This document shows positions 16,433 to 23,671 of a DNA stretch of 38,567 nucleotides, piece by piece; position 1 is the stretch's first letter; every line of letters starts with the position of its first letter. Under the pieces are notes generated by a model that was not told the DNA's origin, did no database searches, and was given only the letters and a program-made list of their open reading frames with translations. Made by a program: the position numbers and the translations under genes. Source of the DNA: an uncultured Bacteroidales bacterium (GTDB lineage Bacteria; Bacteroidota; Bacteroidia; Bacteroidales; Bacteroidaceae); NCBI GenBank assembly GCA_902760345.1, contig CACWFY010000041.1, positions 1 to 38,567 on the forward strand. Direction: 5' to 3'.

Positions 16433-16506
16433 CTAGTTTTTAGCGACATAGGCAAGGTTTCGGCGACAAAATGTTGAAAAGGGGCTGTCGTGGATATTTC
16501 CACGCA

Positions 16507-16974
16507 TCAGTAATTATCCAGCAGCTGTTGCAGTTTCTCACGCTCGCGCTGCTTCCTGGACTTGCGCTTGGGCAGGAGTTTGTGGACGACAACGGCAATC
16601 AGCGAAAGCGGATTGATGCCGATGGTCATAGCACCGCCCAGCTGTTCCTTGCGCTGTTGTTCCAGCCAGTGGCTGTGATAGGCCAGCCGCATGTCCTGGC
16701 GCAACTCGGGCGTCATAATGTTGACGGATACGCGCCGTACGGGCTTGAGCTTCATGGGGTCGGCAATGGGCACCGTCGGCGGCAGCGGACTGATGGCCAA
16801 AGAGTCGCATGGCTCCTGACGCAGCGGTTCGTTGCGCAACCACTCCTCGTAGTCGTCGGCAGCAGCCTTCGCAGAGTCGGGCACCTGCACCTGCTTCCTG
16901 TCTTCAAAAACCTGTGCCTTGGCCATCGCGGCCAAGGCTGACAGGAAAACTATCAAAACGAAGAATCTAATCAT
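16507..16974 (-). CDS. Small exported protein of unknown function
   Basis: 155 residues that I do not recognise. It has a clear signal peptide (FFVLIVFLSALAAMAKAQ), then a charged acidic region (about 22-50), a proline-rich stretch (SPLPPTVPIADP), and a hydrophobic segment near 115-135 (GAMTIGINPLSLIAVVVHKLL). It ends in a strongly basic tail (KRKSRKQREREK). The hydrophobic segment with a basic tail suggests a membrane-anchored protein with a periplasmic middle. It stands alone, with its own promoter at 17000-17007. Confidence 0.7.
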   Translation of the reverse strand: MIRFFVLIVFLSALAAMAKAQVFEDRKQVQVPDSAKAAADDYEEWLRNEPLRQEPCDSLAISPLPPTVPIADPMKLKPVRRVSVNIMTPELRQDMRLAYHSHWLEQQRKEQLGGAMTIGINPLSLIAVVVHKLLPKRKSRKQREREKLQQLLDNY

Positions 16975-16999
16975 TTACGGTTGCTTTGGATTGTCGCTG

Positions 17000-17007
17000 C
17001 AAAGATA
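17000..17007 (-). promoter_or_regulatory. Promoter -7 element of the small exported protein
   Basis: TATCTTTG on the minus strand, 25 bases before the ATG at 16974. Confidence 0.6.
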
Positions 17008-17122
17008 GCGACTCTTCGTCATAGTGTGGATGAAAAATAGTTTATAAAATCTTAGCGATTGATAAATTAAGTCTTTCTTAAACTTTGTTTCGTTAATGTT
17101 CATTGCGAGATGTCAACGCACC

Positions 17123-17362
17123 TTACTTTTTGCGAAGAATGCTGACAACGACGAGCAGATAGCCGGCAAGGCAGATCGTGGGCGCTACGACGATGCGACG
17201 CGTCGAAAAGATGTCGGGGTTAAACGACTGCTCCGTACTGCCTGGGCCTGACATCAGCAGGTAGCCAATGGTGATAAGCAGACAGGCACTGATAAGGAGG
17301 CTACGACTGGAGAGCAGGATGCGCAACACGCGGTTAGCGCTATTGCTGGTTGTGGTGTTCAT
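17123..17362 (-). CDS. DUF3098 small membrane protein
   Basis: 79 residues, two membrane helices. The first is about 24-40 (SLLISACLLITIGYLLMSG); then a short loop with the family signature NPDIFSTRRIVVAPTICLAG leads into the second helix and ends with ILRKK. This matches DUF3098, a Bacteroidota-specific family of unknown function. The start at 17362 overlaps the DUF2723 gene by 23 bases, so expression is probably coupled to it; an in-frame ATG at 17401 would lengthen it by 13 residues. In other Bacteroidota DUF3098 is often found near cell-division genes; here it follows a glycosyltransferase-like protein. Confidence 0.8.
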   Translation of the reverse strand: MNTTTSNSANRVLRILLSSRSLLISACLLITIGYLLMSGPGSTEQSFNPDIFSTRRIVVAPTICLAGYLLVVVSILRKK

Positions 17363-19778
17363 ATTGTGGGATGTATTGTTGGTAAATGTTTGTTCTCTCA
17401 TATTGCACGGCCACGGCGAGGGCCTGCTGCATGGTTTGCATCCACGTACGGTGCGAATAGGTCGAGCCGGCACGGCGCAAGGGCTTGATGGTGTCTATCC
17501 ACGAGAGCCACTCGTCGGCACGGCGCAGCAGACCGCTGACGATAGCGTCACCCTGCCCGGGCTGGTTGCTCACGTAGTAGCAGCGCGCCATCGCGAGGGC
17601 AGCATCAGTATAGGGTACGTTCTCTTGCGGCATCTCGCGCTGCCACTTCCTGCAGACGTTCAGCGCCCGACGGGTGTCGCCTTGCTGCAACAGCGAGTCG
17701 ATGAGCACGCCCATGATCAGCTGATGAGTGTCGGCCATGCGTTTCACGTCTTCGTCGACATAGAGTCCCTTGGTGCTGAGCCCGCCATAGCGGAAGCGGT
17801 GCATGATGTTGTCGTAGAGGCGCTCAACATCCACCTGCTGCCCCTGGGCGGTGGGCGATATGCGATAGGCCAGCCCTTCAAGTACCAGATGGTCGCGCAG
17901 GAACGACAGGCAGTTGCCCATGCTGATGGACATATAGAACGGACGGCTCCACACGGCATTCGACAGCATCTCCAGCACCATCAGCTCGTTCTTCAGCAGA
18001 TAGCGCTTGCCCTTCAGCGAGATGGTCATCGTGTCTTTCCCCGACGTGATGGCGAGGCTGTCGGTATCGATGGGCAGGTATTCCAACTGGCCTTGCCGGT
18101 AGTCTTCGTGGCTCCAGCTGATGGGCAGTGCCGGCGAGTCGTAGGCAGGCCGCTTCATTTGGTCGATATACCAGTCGGTCTGCAGATATTCCAGATTGCA
18201 GTCGCGGGTGTCTCTGCGCACGCCCTCCACCTCTTGGTTATACCACAGCGGGAACGTGTCGTTGTCGCCATTGGTGAAGATGACGGGGTGGCCCTCGTCC
18301 TGCATGGTCATCAGGTAGTTACGTCCGAAGTCGCGACAGGTGTAGCGCCCTGAACGGTCGTGGTCGTCCCACGTCTGCGAGGCCATCTGCAGGGGGATGA
18401 GGAGTGCCAAAGGCGCCAGCTTCCTGAGGTAGGCAGCGCCCAGTCCTATCCAGATGGCAAAGGCATAGAACGAGCCCACATAGGCATAGTCGCGCTCGCG
18501 TGGCTCCATGGGTGTCTGGTTCAGATAGACCACGATGGCCAGACCCGTCATCACGAACAACAGCGAGACGACCCACAGCTGTCGACGGCCCTCACAGCCC
18601 TGTCGCCATTGCCAGAGGATGCCCAGCAAGCCCAACAGCAGCGGCAAGCCGTAGAACACGTTGCGCCCTTTGTTGCCTTCCAAATCGGACGGCAACTTCG
18701 ACGTGTCGCAGTCCAGCAGCCAGTCGTCAATCCATCGGAAGCCGGTTATCCAGTTGCCGTGCTCTACCTCTCCCAGTCCCTGGATATTGTTCTGGCGCCC
18801 TACAAAGTTCCACAGGAAGTAGCGCCAGTACATGAAGTTCACCTGATAGGTCAGGAAGTAGCGTAGGTTCTCGCCCTTGGTGGGTATGCCGTCGCGCGTC
18901 TCGATGTCGCCCATCCAACTTTCGTAGGCATCTGCGTGATACATCGAGTAGATACGCGGATAGAGCGGCTTCTGACCATACTGTTCACGACTCAGGTATT
19001 TGCCCAGCGTCGACAGTGTCTTGGGCTCGTTCTCACACATCGGCGGACAGGCGTTGGCACGCACCAGGATGACGCCATAGCTGCTGAAGCCCACCAGGAA
19101 CATCAGCAGACACGACAACGACAATTTGAGCAGTCGGCGACGCGCCTTGAGTAATCGCCCATAGAGATTCTTCTTGCGGAACCAGACCACAAAGGCCATG
19201 GCTGGCAGGCAGAGCAGACAGAGCAGATGAACTCCAATGGAGAGTCCCGTGATATAGGCTATGAGAATAATCCAGCGGTCGCTACGTGGACTGTCGGCTT
19301 CATCTTCCCATTTCAGGATGAGCCAAAACATCAAGGCTGTAAGGAAAGATGAGAAGGCATAAACCTCTGCCTCGACAGCAGAAAACCAGAAGGTGTCACT
19401 GAACGTGTAGGCCATAGCACCTACCAGTCCGCATGTCTCAATAATAAAAATATTATTGATTAGTTTCTTCGCCAGGTGCGTGATAGTGAGGAAGAGGAAG
19501 AAGATGCAGCCTGCACTCAAGAGTGCGGACAGCAGGTTGACCATCAGCGCCACCTGTGACGGTGAACTGGCAAACTGGGAGAACAGGTTAGCCACCAACA
19601 TAAAAAATGGGGCGCCAGGCGGATGTCCGATTTCCAGTTTGTATCCACACGTAATGAATTCCGGACAGTCCCAGAGACTGGCTGTTGGCTCTACGGTAAG
19701 GCCATACACCACAGCGGCGATGGCAAACGAGAGCCACGCCATGAGGGTGTTGATTTTGGAGAAGGTTGCTTGTTGCAT
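17340..19778 (-). CDS. DUF2723 / GT117 membrane glycosyltransferase-like protein
   Basis: 812 residues. The N-terminal half holds about ten membrane helices, beginning INTLMAWLSFAIAAVVYGLTV. Between the first two helices is the family signature SLWDCPEF...GHPPGAPFFML, with acidic residues that resemble the catalytic loop of GT-C enzymes. The C-terminal third is soluble and TPR-like (ALNVCRKWQREMPQENV and following). DUF2723 proteins are classed as GT117 and proposed to add sugars to proteins or lipids at the periplasmic face; the substrate is not established. The start at 19778 is preferred because the promoter -7 element ends at 19802 and the upstream in-frame codons would lie before the transcript start. 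Confidence 0.87.
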   Translation of the reverse strand: MQQATFSKINTLMAWLSFAIAAVVYGLTVEPTASLWDCPEFITCGYKLEIGHPPGAPFFMLVANLFSQFASSPSQVALMVNLLSALLSAGCIFFLFLTITHLAKKLINNIFIIETCGLVGAMAYTFSDTFWFSAVEAEVYAFSSFLTALMFWLILKWEDEADSPRSDRWIILIAYITGLSIGVHLLCLLCLPAMAFVVWFRKKNLYGRLLKARRRLLKLSLSCLLMFLVGFSSYGVILVRANACPPMCENEPKTLSTLGKYLSREQYGQKPLYPRIYSMYHADAYESWMGDIETRDGIPTKGENLRYFLTYQVNFMYWRYFLWNFVGRQNNIQGLGEVEHGNWITGFRWIDDWLLDCDTSKLPSDLEGNKGRNVFYGLPLLLGLLGILWQWRQGCEGRRQLWVVSLLFVMTGLAIVVYLNQTPMEPRERDYAYVGSFYAFAIWIGLGAAYLRKLAPLALLIPLQMASQTWDDHDRSGRYTCRDFGRNYLMTMQDEGHPVIFTNGDNDTFPLWYNQEVEGVRRDTRDCNLEYLQTDWYIDQMKRPAYDSPALPISWSHEDYRQGQLEYLPIDTDSLAITSGKDTMTISLKGKRYLLKNELMVLEMLSNAVWSRPFYMSISMGNCLSFLRDHLVLEGLAYRISPTAQGQQVDVERLYDNIMHRFRYGGLSTKGLYVDEDVKRMADTHQLIMGVLIDSLLQQGDTRRALNVCRKWQREMPQENVPYTDAALAMARCYYVSNQPGQGDAIVSGLLRRADEWLSWIDTIKPLRRAGSTYSHRTWMQTMQQALAVAVQYERTNIYQQYIPQYEHHNQQ

Positions 19779-19801
19779 AATGCTTTGCTTAAAATTCTCG
19801 G

Positions 19802-19809
19802 CAAAGCTA
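19802..19809 (-). promoter_or_regulatory. Promoter -7 element of the DUF2723 gene
   Basis: TAGCTTTG on the minus strand, 23 bases before the ATG. Three phased repeats begin about 30 bases upstream of it. Confidence 0.6.
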
Positions 19810-19840
19810 ACAACAATTTTTGAAATGTAGGGCAGAAAAT

Positions 19841-19871
19841 GTCTGACATAAGTCTGACATAAGTCTGACAT
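19841..19871. repeat. Three 11-bp-phased GTCTGACAT repeats
   Basis: GTCTGACATAA occurs at 19841-19851 and 19852-19862, then GTCTGACAT at 19863-19871. The core TGTC-T-GACA is palindromic in the first copy. The 11-bp period places the copies on one DNA face, just upstream of the DUF2723 promoter and just downstream of a winged-helix regulator gene, as expected of an activator or repressor site. Confidence 0.75.
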
Positions 19872-19890
19872 TTTGCTAACAAGCGGCTAT

Positions 19891-20577
19891 CTATTTGATA
19901 GTCAGCTCGTAAGCTCGTCCTCTATCCGACTCTATTTTCAGGTTAGAATGTTGCTCGACAACTGGTTTCAGTCTGCGAATCAGCGTATAGAGCGTCTCGC
20001 TGGCATCCAGTTTCTTAGGCCAGAGAGCATCACAAATCTCTGTCTTTGTCAGTTGGTGAGCTTCCGAACGGAAGAACATCTCCATCAACTGCTGTTGCAT
20101 AGGCGTCAGCTTGATGCGCTGACCTTTGGCATCATAAAAAGTACCTTCAGCCTCAGCAAAGCACAGCCCACCATATTGCAGCATGCCCGCCATTTGCAGC
20201 ATCTCATGGCGACGGCGATAGAAACAAAAGGCAGCCCACAGCAGTGTCATGGACCATAACACTGCTGTGAGTCGCTGATCAGACAAGCTGAAGATTGTTG
20301 CCTCTGAGCAACGGGCATAGGCTCGAAACTCTCGTCCCTTGGTATCGACAGCGATGGTCGCCTTACCACGCAGTTCGGCAATCTGCAGATTGCTATTGAA
20401 CGTGCGGATGGTATCCTGCGTGATGACATCGCTCTGCTGTTGGGCCAATGCTGCCGACAGCGCCTGACCCATGTCACGCTCTATCTGTCGCTCTGTGGTT
20501 CGATAACTTCTGAGACTCGTTGCACCCGAGGCAACAATCAATACAAAAAGTATGATTACTAAATACTTCTGCTTCAT
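19891..20577 (-). CDS. Membrane-anchored winged-helix transcription regulator
   Basis: 228 residues. One membrane helix is near the N-terminus (about 5-20, YLVIILFVLIVASGA). A region of about 80 residues, probably periplasmic, follows, then a second helix (about 103-120). The C-terminus is an OmpR/PhoB-type winged helix (about 140-228: RIKLTPMQQQLMEMFF, TKTEICDALWP, ETLYTLIRRLKPVVEQ, and the final hairpin with GRAYELTIK). ToxR and CadC put the DNA-binding domain at the N-terminus; here it is at the C-terminus. No phosphoacceptor domain is present. The start overlaps the preceding TonB-half stop by one base (TAATG), so the two are translationally coupled. It probably senses an envelope state and binds DNA from the membrane; the targets are unknown. 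Confidence 0.8.
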   Translation of the reverse strand: MKQKYLVIILFVLIVASGATSLRSYRTTERQIERDMGQALSAALAQQQSDVITQDTIRTFNSNLQIAELRGKATIAVDTKGREFRAYARCSEATIFSLSDQRLTAVLWSMTLLWAAFCFYRRRHEMLQMAGMLQYGGLCFAEAEGTFYDAKGQRIKLTPMQQQLMEMFFRSEAHQLTKTEICDALWPKKLDASETLYTLIRRLKPVVEQHSNLKIESDRGRAYELTIK

Positions 20578-21617
20578 TATTTCTGATTAGTATTCTCTTC
20601 TTTCTTCGCGTCGTCCAGGCGGAAAGAGAGAGGCATTGTGTACTTCACATTGACGGCCTGCCCCTTCTGCATGCCTGGCCTCCACTTAGGCATAGACTTG
20701 ACACAGCGTACAGCTTCCTCGTCAAGTTCAGGTGATACGCCCTTGGCAACCTTGACCTCACCAATGCTACCATCCTTCATGACCACGAAGGTAACAATAA
20801 CGCGACCTTGGATGCCAGCATCTTCAGCAGCCTTAGGATAGTGGATGTTCTTGGCGATATAGGCAAAGAGAGCCTGAGCGCCACCAGGAAATTCTGGCAT
20901 CTGCTCGACGACATCAAAGTATTCGGGGTTCTGCTCAACAGGAGTAAACACCTCTACGCCCTGCTTGGTGGTAACAAGTATGACACCATTGCGGGCTTCC
21001 TCGCCATACTGGTCAACAGCAGGCTGGTCTTTCAGCACAGTGATAGAGGCGATTTCATCAGGATCCATTCTCGTGAAGGTTTCATAGGTGATGCGATGAC
21101 CTTCAAGCAGCACTATAGGTTTCTTGTCAGGTTCTTTGGCGACAACCCACTCTACAGTCTTTGCAGGGGCGGCCTGCTCTGCGGCCTCTTTGCTAGGCAC
21201 AATCTCGATGGTATTATTGCCCATCTTGGTGGTAGCACTCTTATTGCCCTTCTTGACAACCTTCTTCTGGGGCTGCTGATAAACATAGTCGTTAACGGTT
21301 TCAGCATTCAGGGCGAGGGCAATGCCTACTATAGGTACAAGGGCGAGCAGCTTCATGAAGCGGCTACGCGGTGATTTCTTTTGTAACATCATGGTTATAC
21401 GGTTTTTGAGGGTACTATGAGAGATACCGTTAGCAATGGAGTACCCGCCAATGCTTGCGGCCTTGGTGATTAACAGATATTGATATTGACGCGCGTTAAT
21501 CCCTTGAGAGAGTACTGTTAAACCACTGGAGGGCGGTGAGAAGGTCAACGAGGAGCACGTCGCACGAATGGTGCTGACGGATATGTCCTCGTTCATGAGC
21601 GAGAATGGCAGCGTCAT
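20577..21617 (-). CDS. TonB C-terminal half of a split M56/BlaR1-TonB protein
   Basis: 346 codons open. The first 34 or so do not resemble the family and overlap the M56 reading frame. From VLSQGINARQYQYLL the sequence continues as the cytoplasmic end of an M56 peptidase (SHSTLKNRITMM), then one membrane helix (FMKLLALVPIVGIALAL). Next come a carboxypeptidase/TonB-receptor-plug-like segment (ITVLKDQPAVDQYGEEARN, about 190-215) and a TonB C-terminal domain (about 250-340, MPEFPGGAQALFAYIAKNI through QAVNVKYTMPLSFRL). In intact relatives this is one protein with the M56 part. Without the upstream frame there is no convincing start codon, so translation depends on reinitiation or the fragment is dead. 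Confidence 0.75.
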   Translation of the reverse strand: MTLPFSLMNEDISVSTIRATCSSLTFSPPSSGLTVLSQGINARQYQYLLITKAASIGGYSIANGISHSTLKNRITMMLQKKSPRSRFMKLLALVPIVGIALALNAETVNDYVYQQPQKKVVKKGNKSATTKMGNNTIEIVPSKEAAEQAAPAKTVEWVVAKEPDKKPIVLLEGHRITYETFTRMDPDEIASITVLKDQPAVDQYGEEARNGVILVTTKQGVEVFTPVEQNPEYFDVVEQMPEFPGGAQALFAYIAKNIHYPKAAEDAGIQGRVIVTFVVMKDGSIGEVKVAKGVSPELDEEAVRCVKSMPKWRPGMQKGQAVNVKYTMPLSFRLDDAKKEENTNQK

Positions 21618-22083
21618 GTTCTTCGTAGTCGCTGCGGTTCATCACAATATAAGACCAGAAGCTGAAGGGTGTCACATCTTCCTTGACAACGCAAAGGGTA
21701 GTCCCATCAGCCTGCGGATAGCGCTCGCTACGACGTATCAGCAGCATGACTTTCGACACAGACAGCAGCGTATGACCCACCATTGCCAGCACACCTATTA
21801 TATATAGGGTGGGCAGTACGGCTTGCCATACAGAAGGACGTTCTACAGGAGCCACTTCCATCTGGAAATCACCCACTGATACCATGGGAACAGTCTCCAG
21901 CATTACTGTCTTGTGTATGGTAATCACACACAACGGCAGCACGAAAGAGGCAACTGCCGTCAGCAACAGCACCACACGGTTTACACGATGGAACGTTTCC
22001 TTCGAGAGCAACAAGCGGTAGAACATGTAGAACACTACGACGAGTACTGCAACCTTAGCGTCATAAATCAGAAAGCCTGACAT
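21496..22083 (-). CDS. M56 (BlaR1-like) peptidase, N-terminal half, truncated
   Basis: 195 residues. Three membrane helices are visible (about 8-25, 37-55 and 90-112). The zinc motif HERGH (163-167, HExxH class) follows, in AILAHERGHIRQHHSCDVLLVDLLTALQWFN. The frame then runs into STLSRD and a stop. In intact M56 proteins the WFN motif leads through about twenty residues with the third zinc ligand (an E/ADE motif) into a VLxQGI segment. Here that segment reappears in the +1 frame directly after the junction. A small deletion with frameshift explains this, and it removes a catalytic ligand. The gene is 25 bases from blaI and clearly the same operon. Confidence 0.75.
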   Translation of the reverse strand: MSGFLIYDAKVAVLVVVFYMFYRLLLSKETFHRVNRVVLLLTAVASFVLPLCVITIHKTVMLETVPMVSVGDFQMEVAPVERPSVWQAVLPTLYIIGVLAMVGHTLLSVSKVMLLIRRSERYPQADGTTLCVVKEDVTPFSFWSYIVMNRSDYEEHDAAILAHERGHIRQHHSCDVLLVDLLTALQWFNSTLSRD

Positions 22084-22108
22084 ACTGTTACGATTTTACG
22101 ATTCACAT

Positions 22109-22471
22109 TTACTGTTTACTATTCTCTATCTGGTCAATAAGCTCTTTCAGCTCTTCTACACTAATCTTCTCTTCCTTGACAAACGAGGAAACAGCAGACA
22201 GATAAGAGTCGTCAAAGTAGTTTTTGATGATACCTGCTATAGACTTGCGTCCATACTCTGCCTCAGAGATAAGGGGATAGTACTGGTAGGTATTGCCAAA
22301 CTGCTTATGCCCCAGATAGCCCTCACGTTCCAGGATGCGGACGATGGTCGACAACGTATTAAAGTGCGGACGTGGCTCGTCGTAATGTTCCTGCAGTTCA
22401 CGCACAAACATAGGGCCATGTTGCCAATAAAGCGTCATGATTTCCTTTTCCTTGTTGGTCAGTTTCTTCAT
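22109..22471 (-). CDS. BlaI/MecI/CopY-family repressor
   Basis: 120 residues, the standard size. An N-terminal winged helix (about 1-72) carries LTNKEKEIMTLYWQHGPMFV and the recognition helix NTLSTIVRILEREGYL. The wing has GNTYQYYPLISEAEY, and a C-terminal dimerisation helix bundle follows. BlaI-family proteins bind palindromic operators as dimers and are cut by the partner M56 protease upon a signal. Matching operators lie just upstream (22532-22592), and the next gene is the M56 peptidase, here broken. If the protease cannot work, BlaI may lock the operon down. Confidence 0.93.
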   Translation of the reverse strand: MKKLTNKEKEIMTLYWQHGPMFVRELQEHYDEPRPHFNTLSTIVRILEREGYLGHKQFGNTYQYYPLISEAEYGRKSIAGIIKNYFDDSYLSAVSSFVKEEKISVEELKELIDQIENSKQ

Positions 22472-22525
22472 GTTTTCGAGTTTTTGTTTACCTTGCTTTT
22501 AGCGTCAAAAATCAATATCTGAGCG

Positions 22526-22592
22526 CAAAGTAACTAAAACTTTTCGTTATATACAACTAAAAGACTTAGTTTTTAAACTATTTTAATTAGTT
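22526..22592 (-). promoter_or_regulatory. BlaI operon promoter with three 17-bp operators
   Basis: The pattern AACTAA-N5-TTAGTT occurs perfectly at 22555-22571 and with one change at 22576-22592, with centres 21 bp apart (two helical turns). A third copy with one mismatch is at 22532-22548, overlapping the -7-like element (TTACTTTG on the minus strand, 22526-22533). This arrangement suits autorepression by the BlaI protein encoded just downstream. Assignment to BlaI is inferred from position and symmetry. Confidence 0.75.
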
Positions 22593-22612
22593 TCTTTAGT
22601 TGTTAACACCAT

Positions 22613-23497
22613 CTACTTCACAGGTTCCATGTGCAGGGTGACGTGCGTCTTGGCACCGAAGCGGTCTTTCAGCTTGCGCTCGATGGTGGTGGCCCGCTCG
22701 TGGACGACATGCAGGGGCAGTTGTCCGTCCATACGCACATGGGCCTCGATGGCAATGCGGTTGCCAATGCGGCGGGTACGCAGATTGTGGGGCTGGCAGA
22801 CGTCGTCGAACGACTGGATGATCTGTTCGATTTCCTGTTCGGTGTCGGCAGGCAAGGAGCGCTCCGTGAGCTCGCCGACACTGGCCTTGAGCAACTCGTA
22901 AGCGACTTTCACCAGCATGAGGCCGACGACGACTGAGGCGACGGGGTCGAGCACCGTCCAGCGACGACCCAGCCAGATGGCCAGACCAATGCCAAGGGCG
23001 GCACCAACAGACGAGAGGGCGTCGCTACGATGGTGCCAAGCGTTGGCCACCATGACCTGAGAGTCGAGGGTCCTACCCTTTCGGGCTGTATACTGATAGA
23101 GCAGCTCCTTGATGAGTATCGACAAGAGGGCGGCCCACAAGGCTATCCAGCCTGGCGCCTCCAACTGCTGGCCACCCCACCAGGCTACCAGCTTCAGCAC
23201 GCCCGACACCAGGATGCCCACGGCTGCACCCACAAGGGCCAAACCAATGAGGAACGAGGCAATGGTCTCGTACTTGCCATGACCGTAGTCGTGTGACTGG
23301 TCTTGCGGCTTGGCGCTGATGCCGACAAACACCAAGACCAGCAGGTCAGTCACGAAGTCGGACAAAGAGTGGACGGCGTCGGCTATCATGGCCGAACTGT
23401 GGCCCAAGACACCCGCAATGAACTTGAAGGTCAGCAGCACGGCATTGCCCGCACTGCCTATCAGCGTCACCTTATAGATTTCTTGCTCTCTTGTCAT
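22613..23497 (-). CDS. Cation diffusion facilitator (CDF) metal transporter
   Basis: 294 residues. Six membrane helices in the first 200 residues are followed by a cytoplasmic ferredoxin-like domain (about 210-294). Metal-site motifs are seen in helix 2 (MIADAVHSLSDFVTD: D40, H43, D47, D51) and helix 5 (AWHHRSDALSS), along with DYGHGKYE after helix 2. CDF proteins export Zn, Fe, Mn, Co or Cd in exchange for protons; the metal cannot be fixed from these motifs alone. It is transcribed away from the GH8 gene from its own promoter. The short downstream gap leads into the BlaI operator region, not into blaI's operon by coupling. Confidence 0.92.
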   Translation of the reverse strand: MTREQEIYKVTLIGSAGNAVLLTFKFIAGVLGHSSAMIADAVHSLSDFVTDLLVLVFVGISAKPQDQSHDYGHGKYETIASFLIGLALVGAAVGILVSGVLKLVAWWGGQQLEAPGWIALWAALLSILIKELLYQYTARKGRTLDSQVMVANAWHHRSDALSSVGAALGIGLAIWLGRRWTVLDPVASVVVGLMLVKVAYELLKASVGELTERSLPADTEQEIEQIIQSFDDVCQPHNLRTRRIGNRIAIEAHVRMDGQLPLHVVHERATTIERKLKDRFGAKTHVTLHMEPVK

Positions 23498-23539
23498 ACG
23501 CTATCGCATATTGGCCCCCAGACGGAGCTAATTTAGATG

Positions 23540-23547
23540 CAAAGTTA
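23540..23547 (-). promoter_or_regulatory. Promoter -7 element of the CDF transporter
   Basis: TAACTTTG on the minus strand, 42 bases before the ATG; divergent from the promoter at 23621. Confidence 0.65.
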
Positions 23548-23620
23548 CAAATAATTCGGCATTCAGCATTCTTTTTCTTGAAAAAGTGTGGCGTTGCAGT
23601 TAGAATTCATAATTATTTTG

Positions 23621-23628
23621 TATCTTTG
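23621..23628 (+). promoter_or_regulatory. Promoter -7 element of the GH8 gene
   Basis: TATCTTTG, 43 bases before the ATG at 23672. It fixes that start, because in-frame codons from 23588 lie upstream of the promoter. Confidence 0.7.
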
Positions 23629-23671
23629 TCGAAGAAATTCGATAAGACACAAGCCAACACTCAATCAAAGC

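Larger units (their letters stand above)
20577..22083 (-). pseudogene. Frameshifted BlaR1/M56-TonB gene (both halves together)
   Basis: This entry joins the two fragments. Read across the frameshift near 21500-21550 they form one M56 peptidase-TonB fusion of about 500 residues, a layout common in Bacteroidota next to blaI. The break lies at the WFN/VLSQG junction and lacks about twenty expected residues including a zinc ligand, so it is more than a single-base error. The remainder of both halves is well preserved, which suggests a recent event or retained function for the TonB part. Confidence 0.6.

Noticed and set aside
16495-16508. Small hairpin GTGGA/TCCAC beyond the small exported protein gene
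   Set aside because: Only five base pairs and no T-tract; similar stems occur by chance. Its resemblance to the 13257 repeat is limited to ATATTTCCAC.
21490-21550. Programmed ribosomal frameshift joining the M56 and TonB halves
   Set aside because: The shift needed is +1, no slippery heptamer or downstream structure is evident, and about twenty expected residues are missing at the junction, which fits a deletion better.
22088-22117. Imperfect TTTACTG/TTACGATT repeats at the blaI stop
   Set aside because: The period drifts between 7 and 8, so I did not count it with the clear heptamer arrays.
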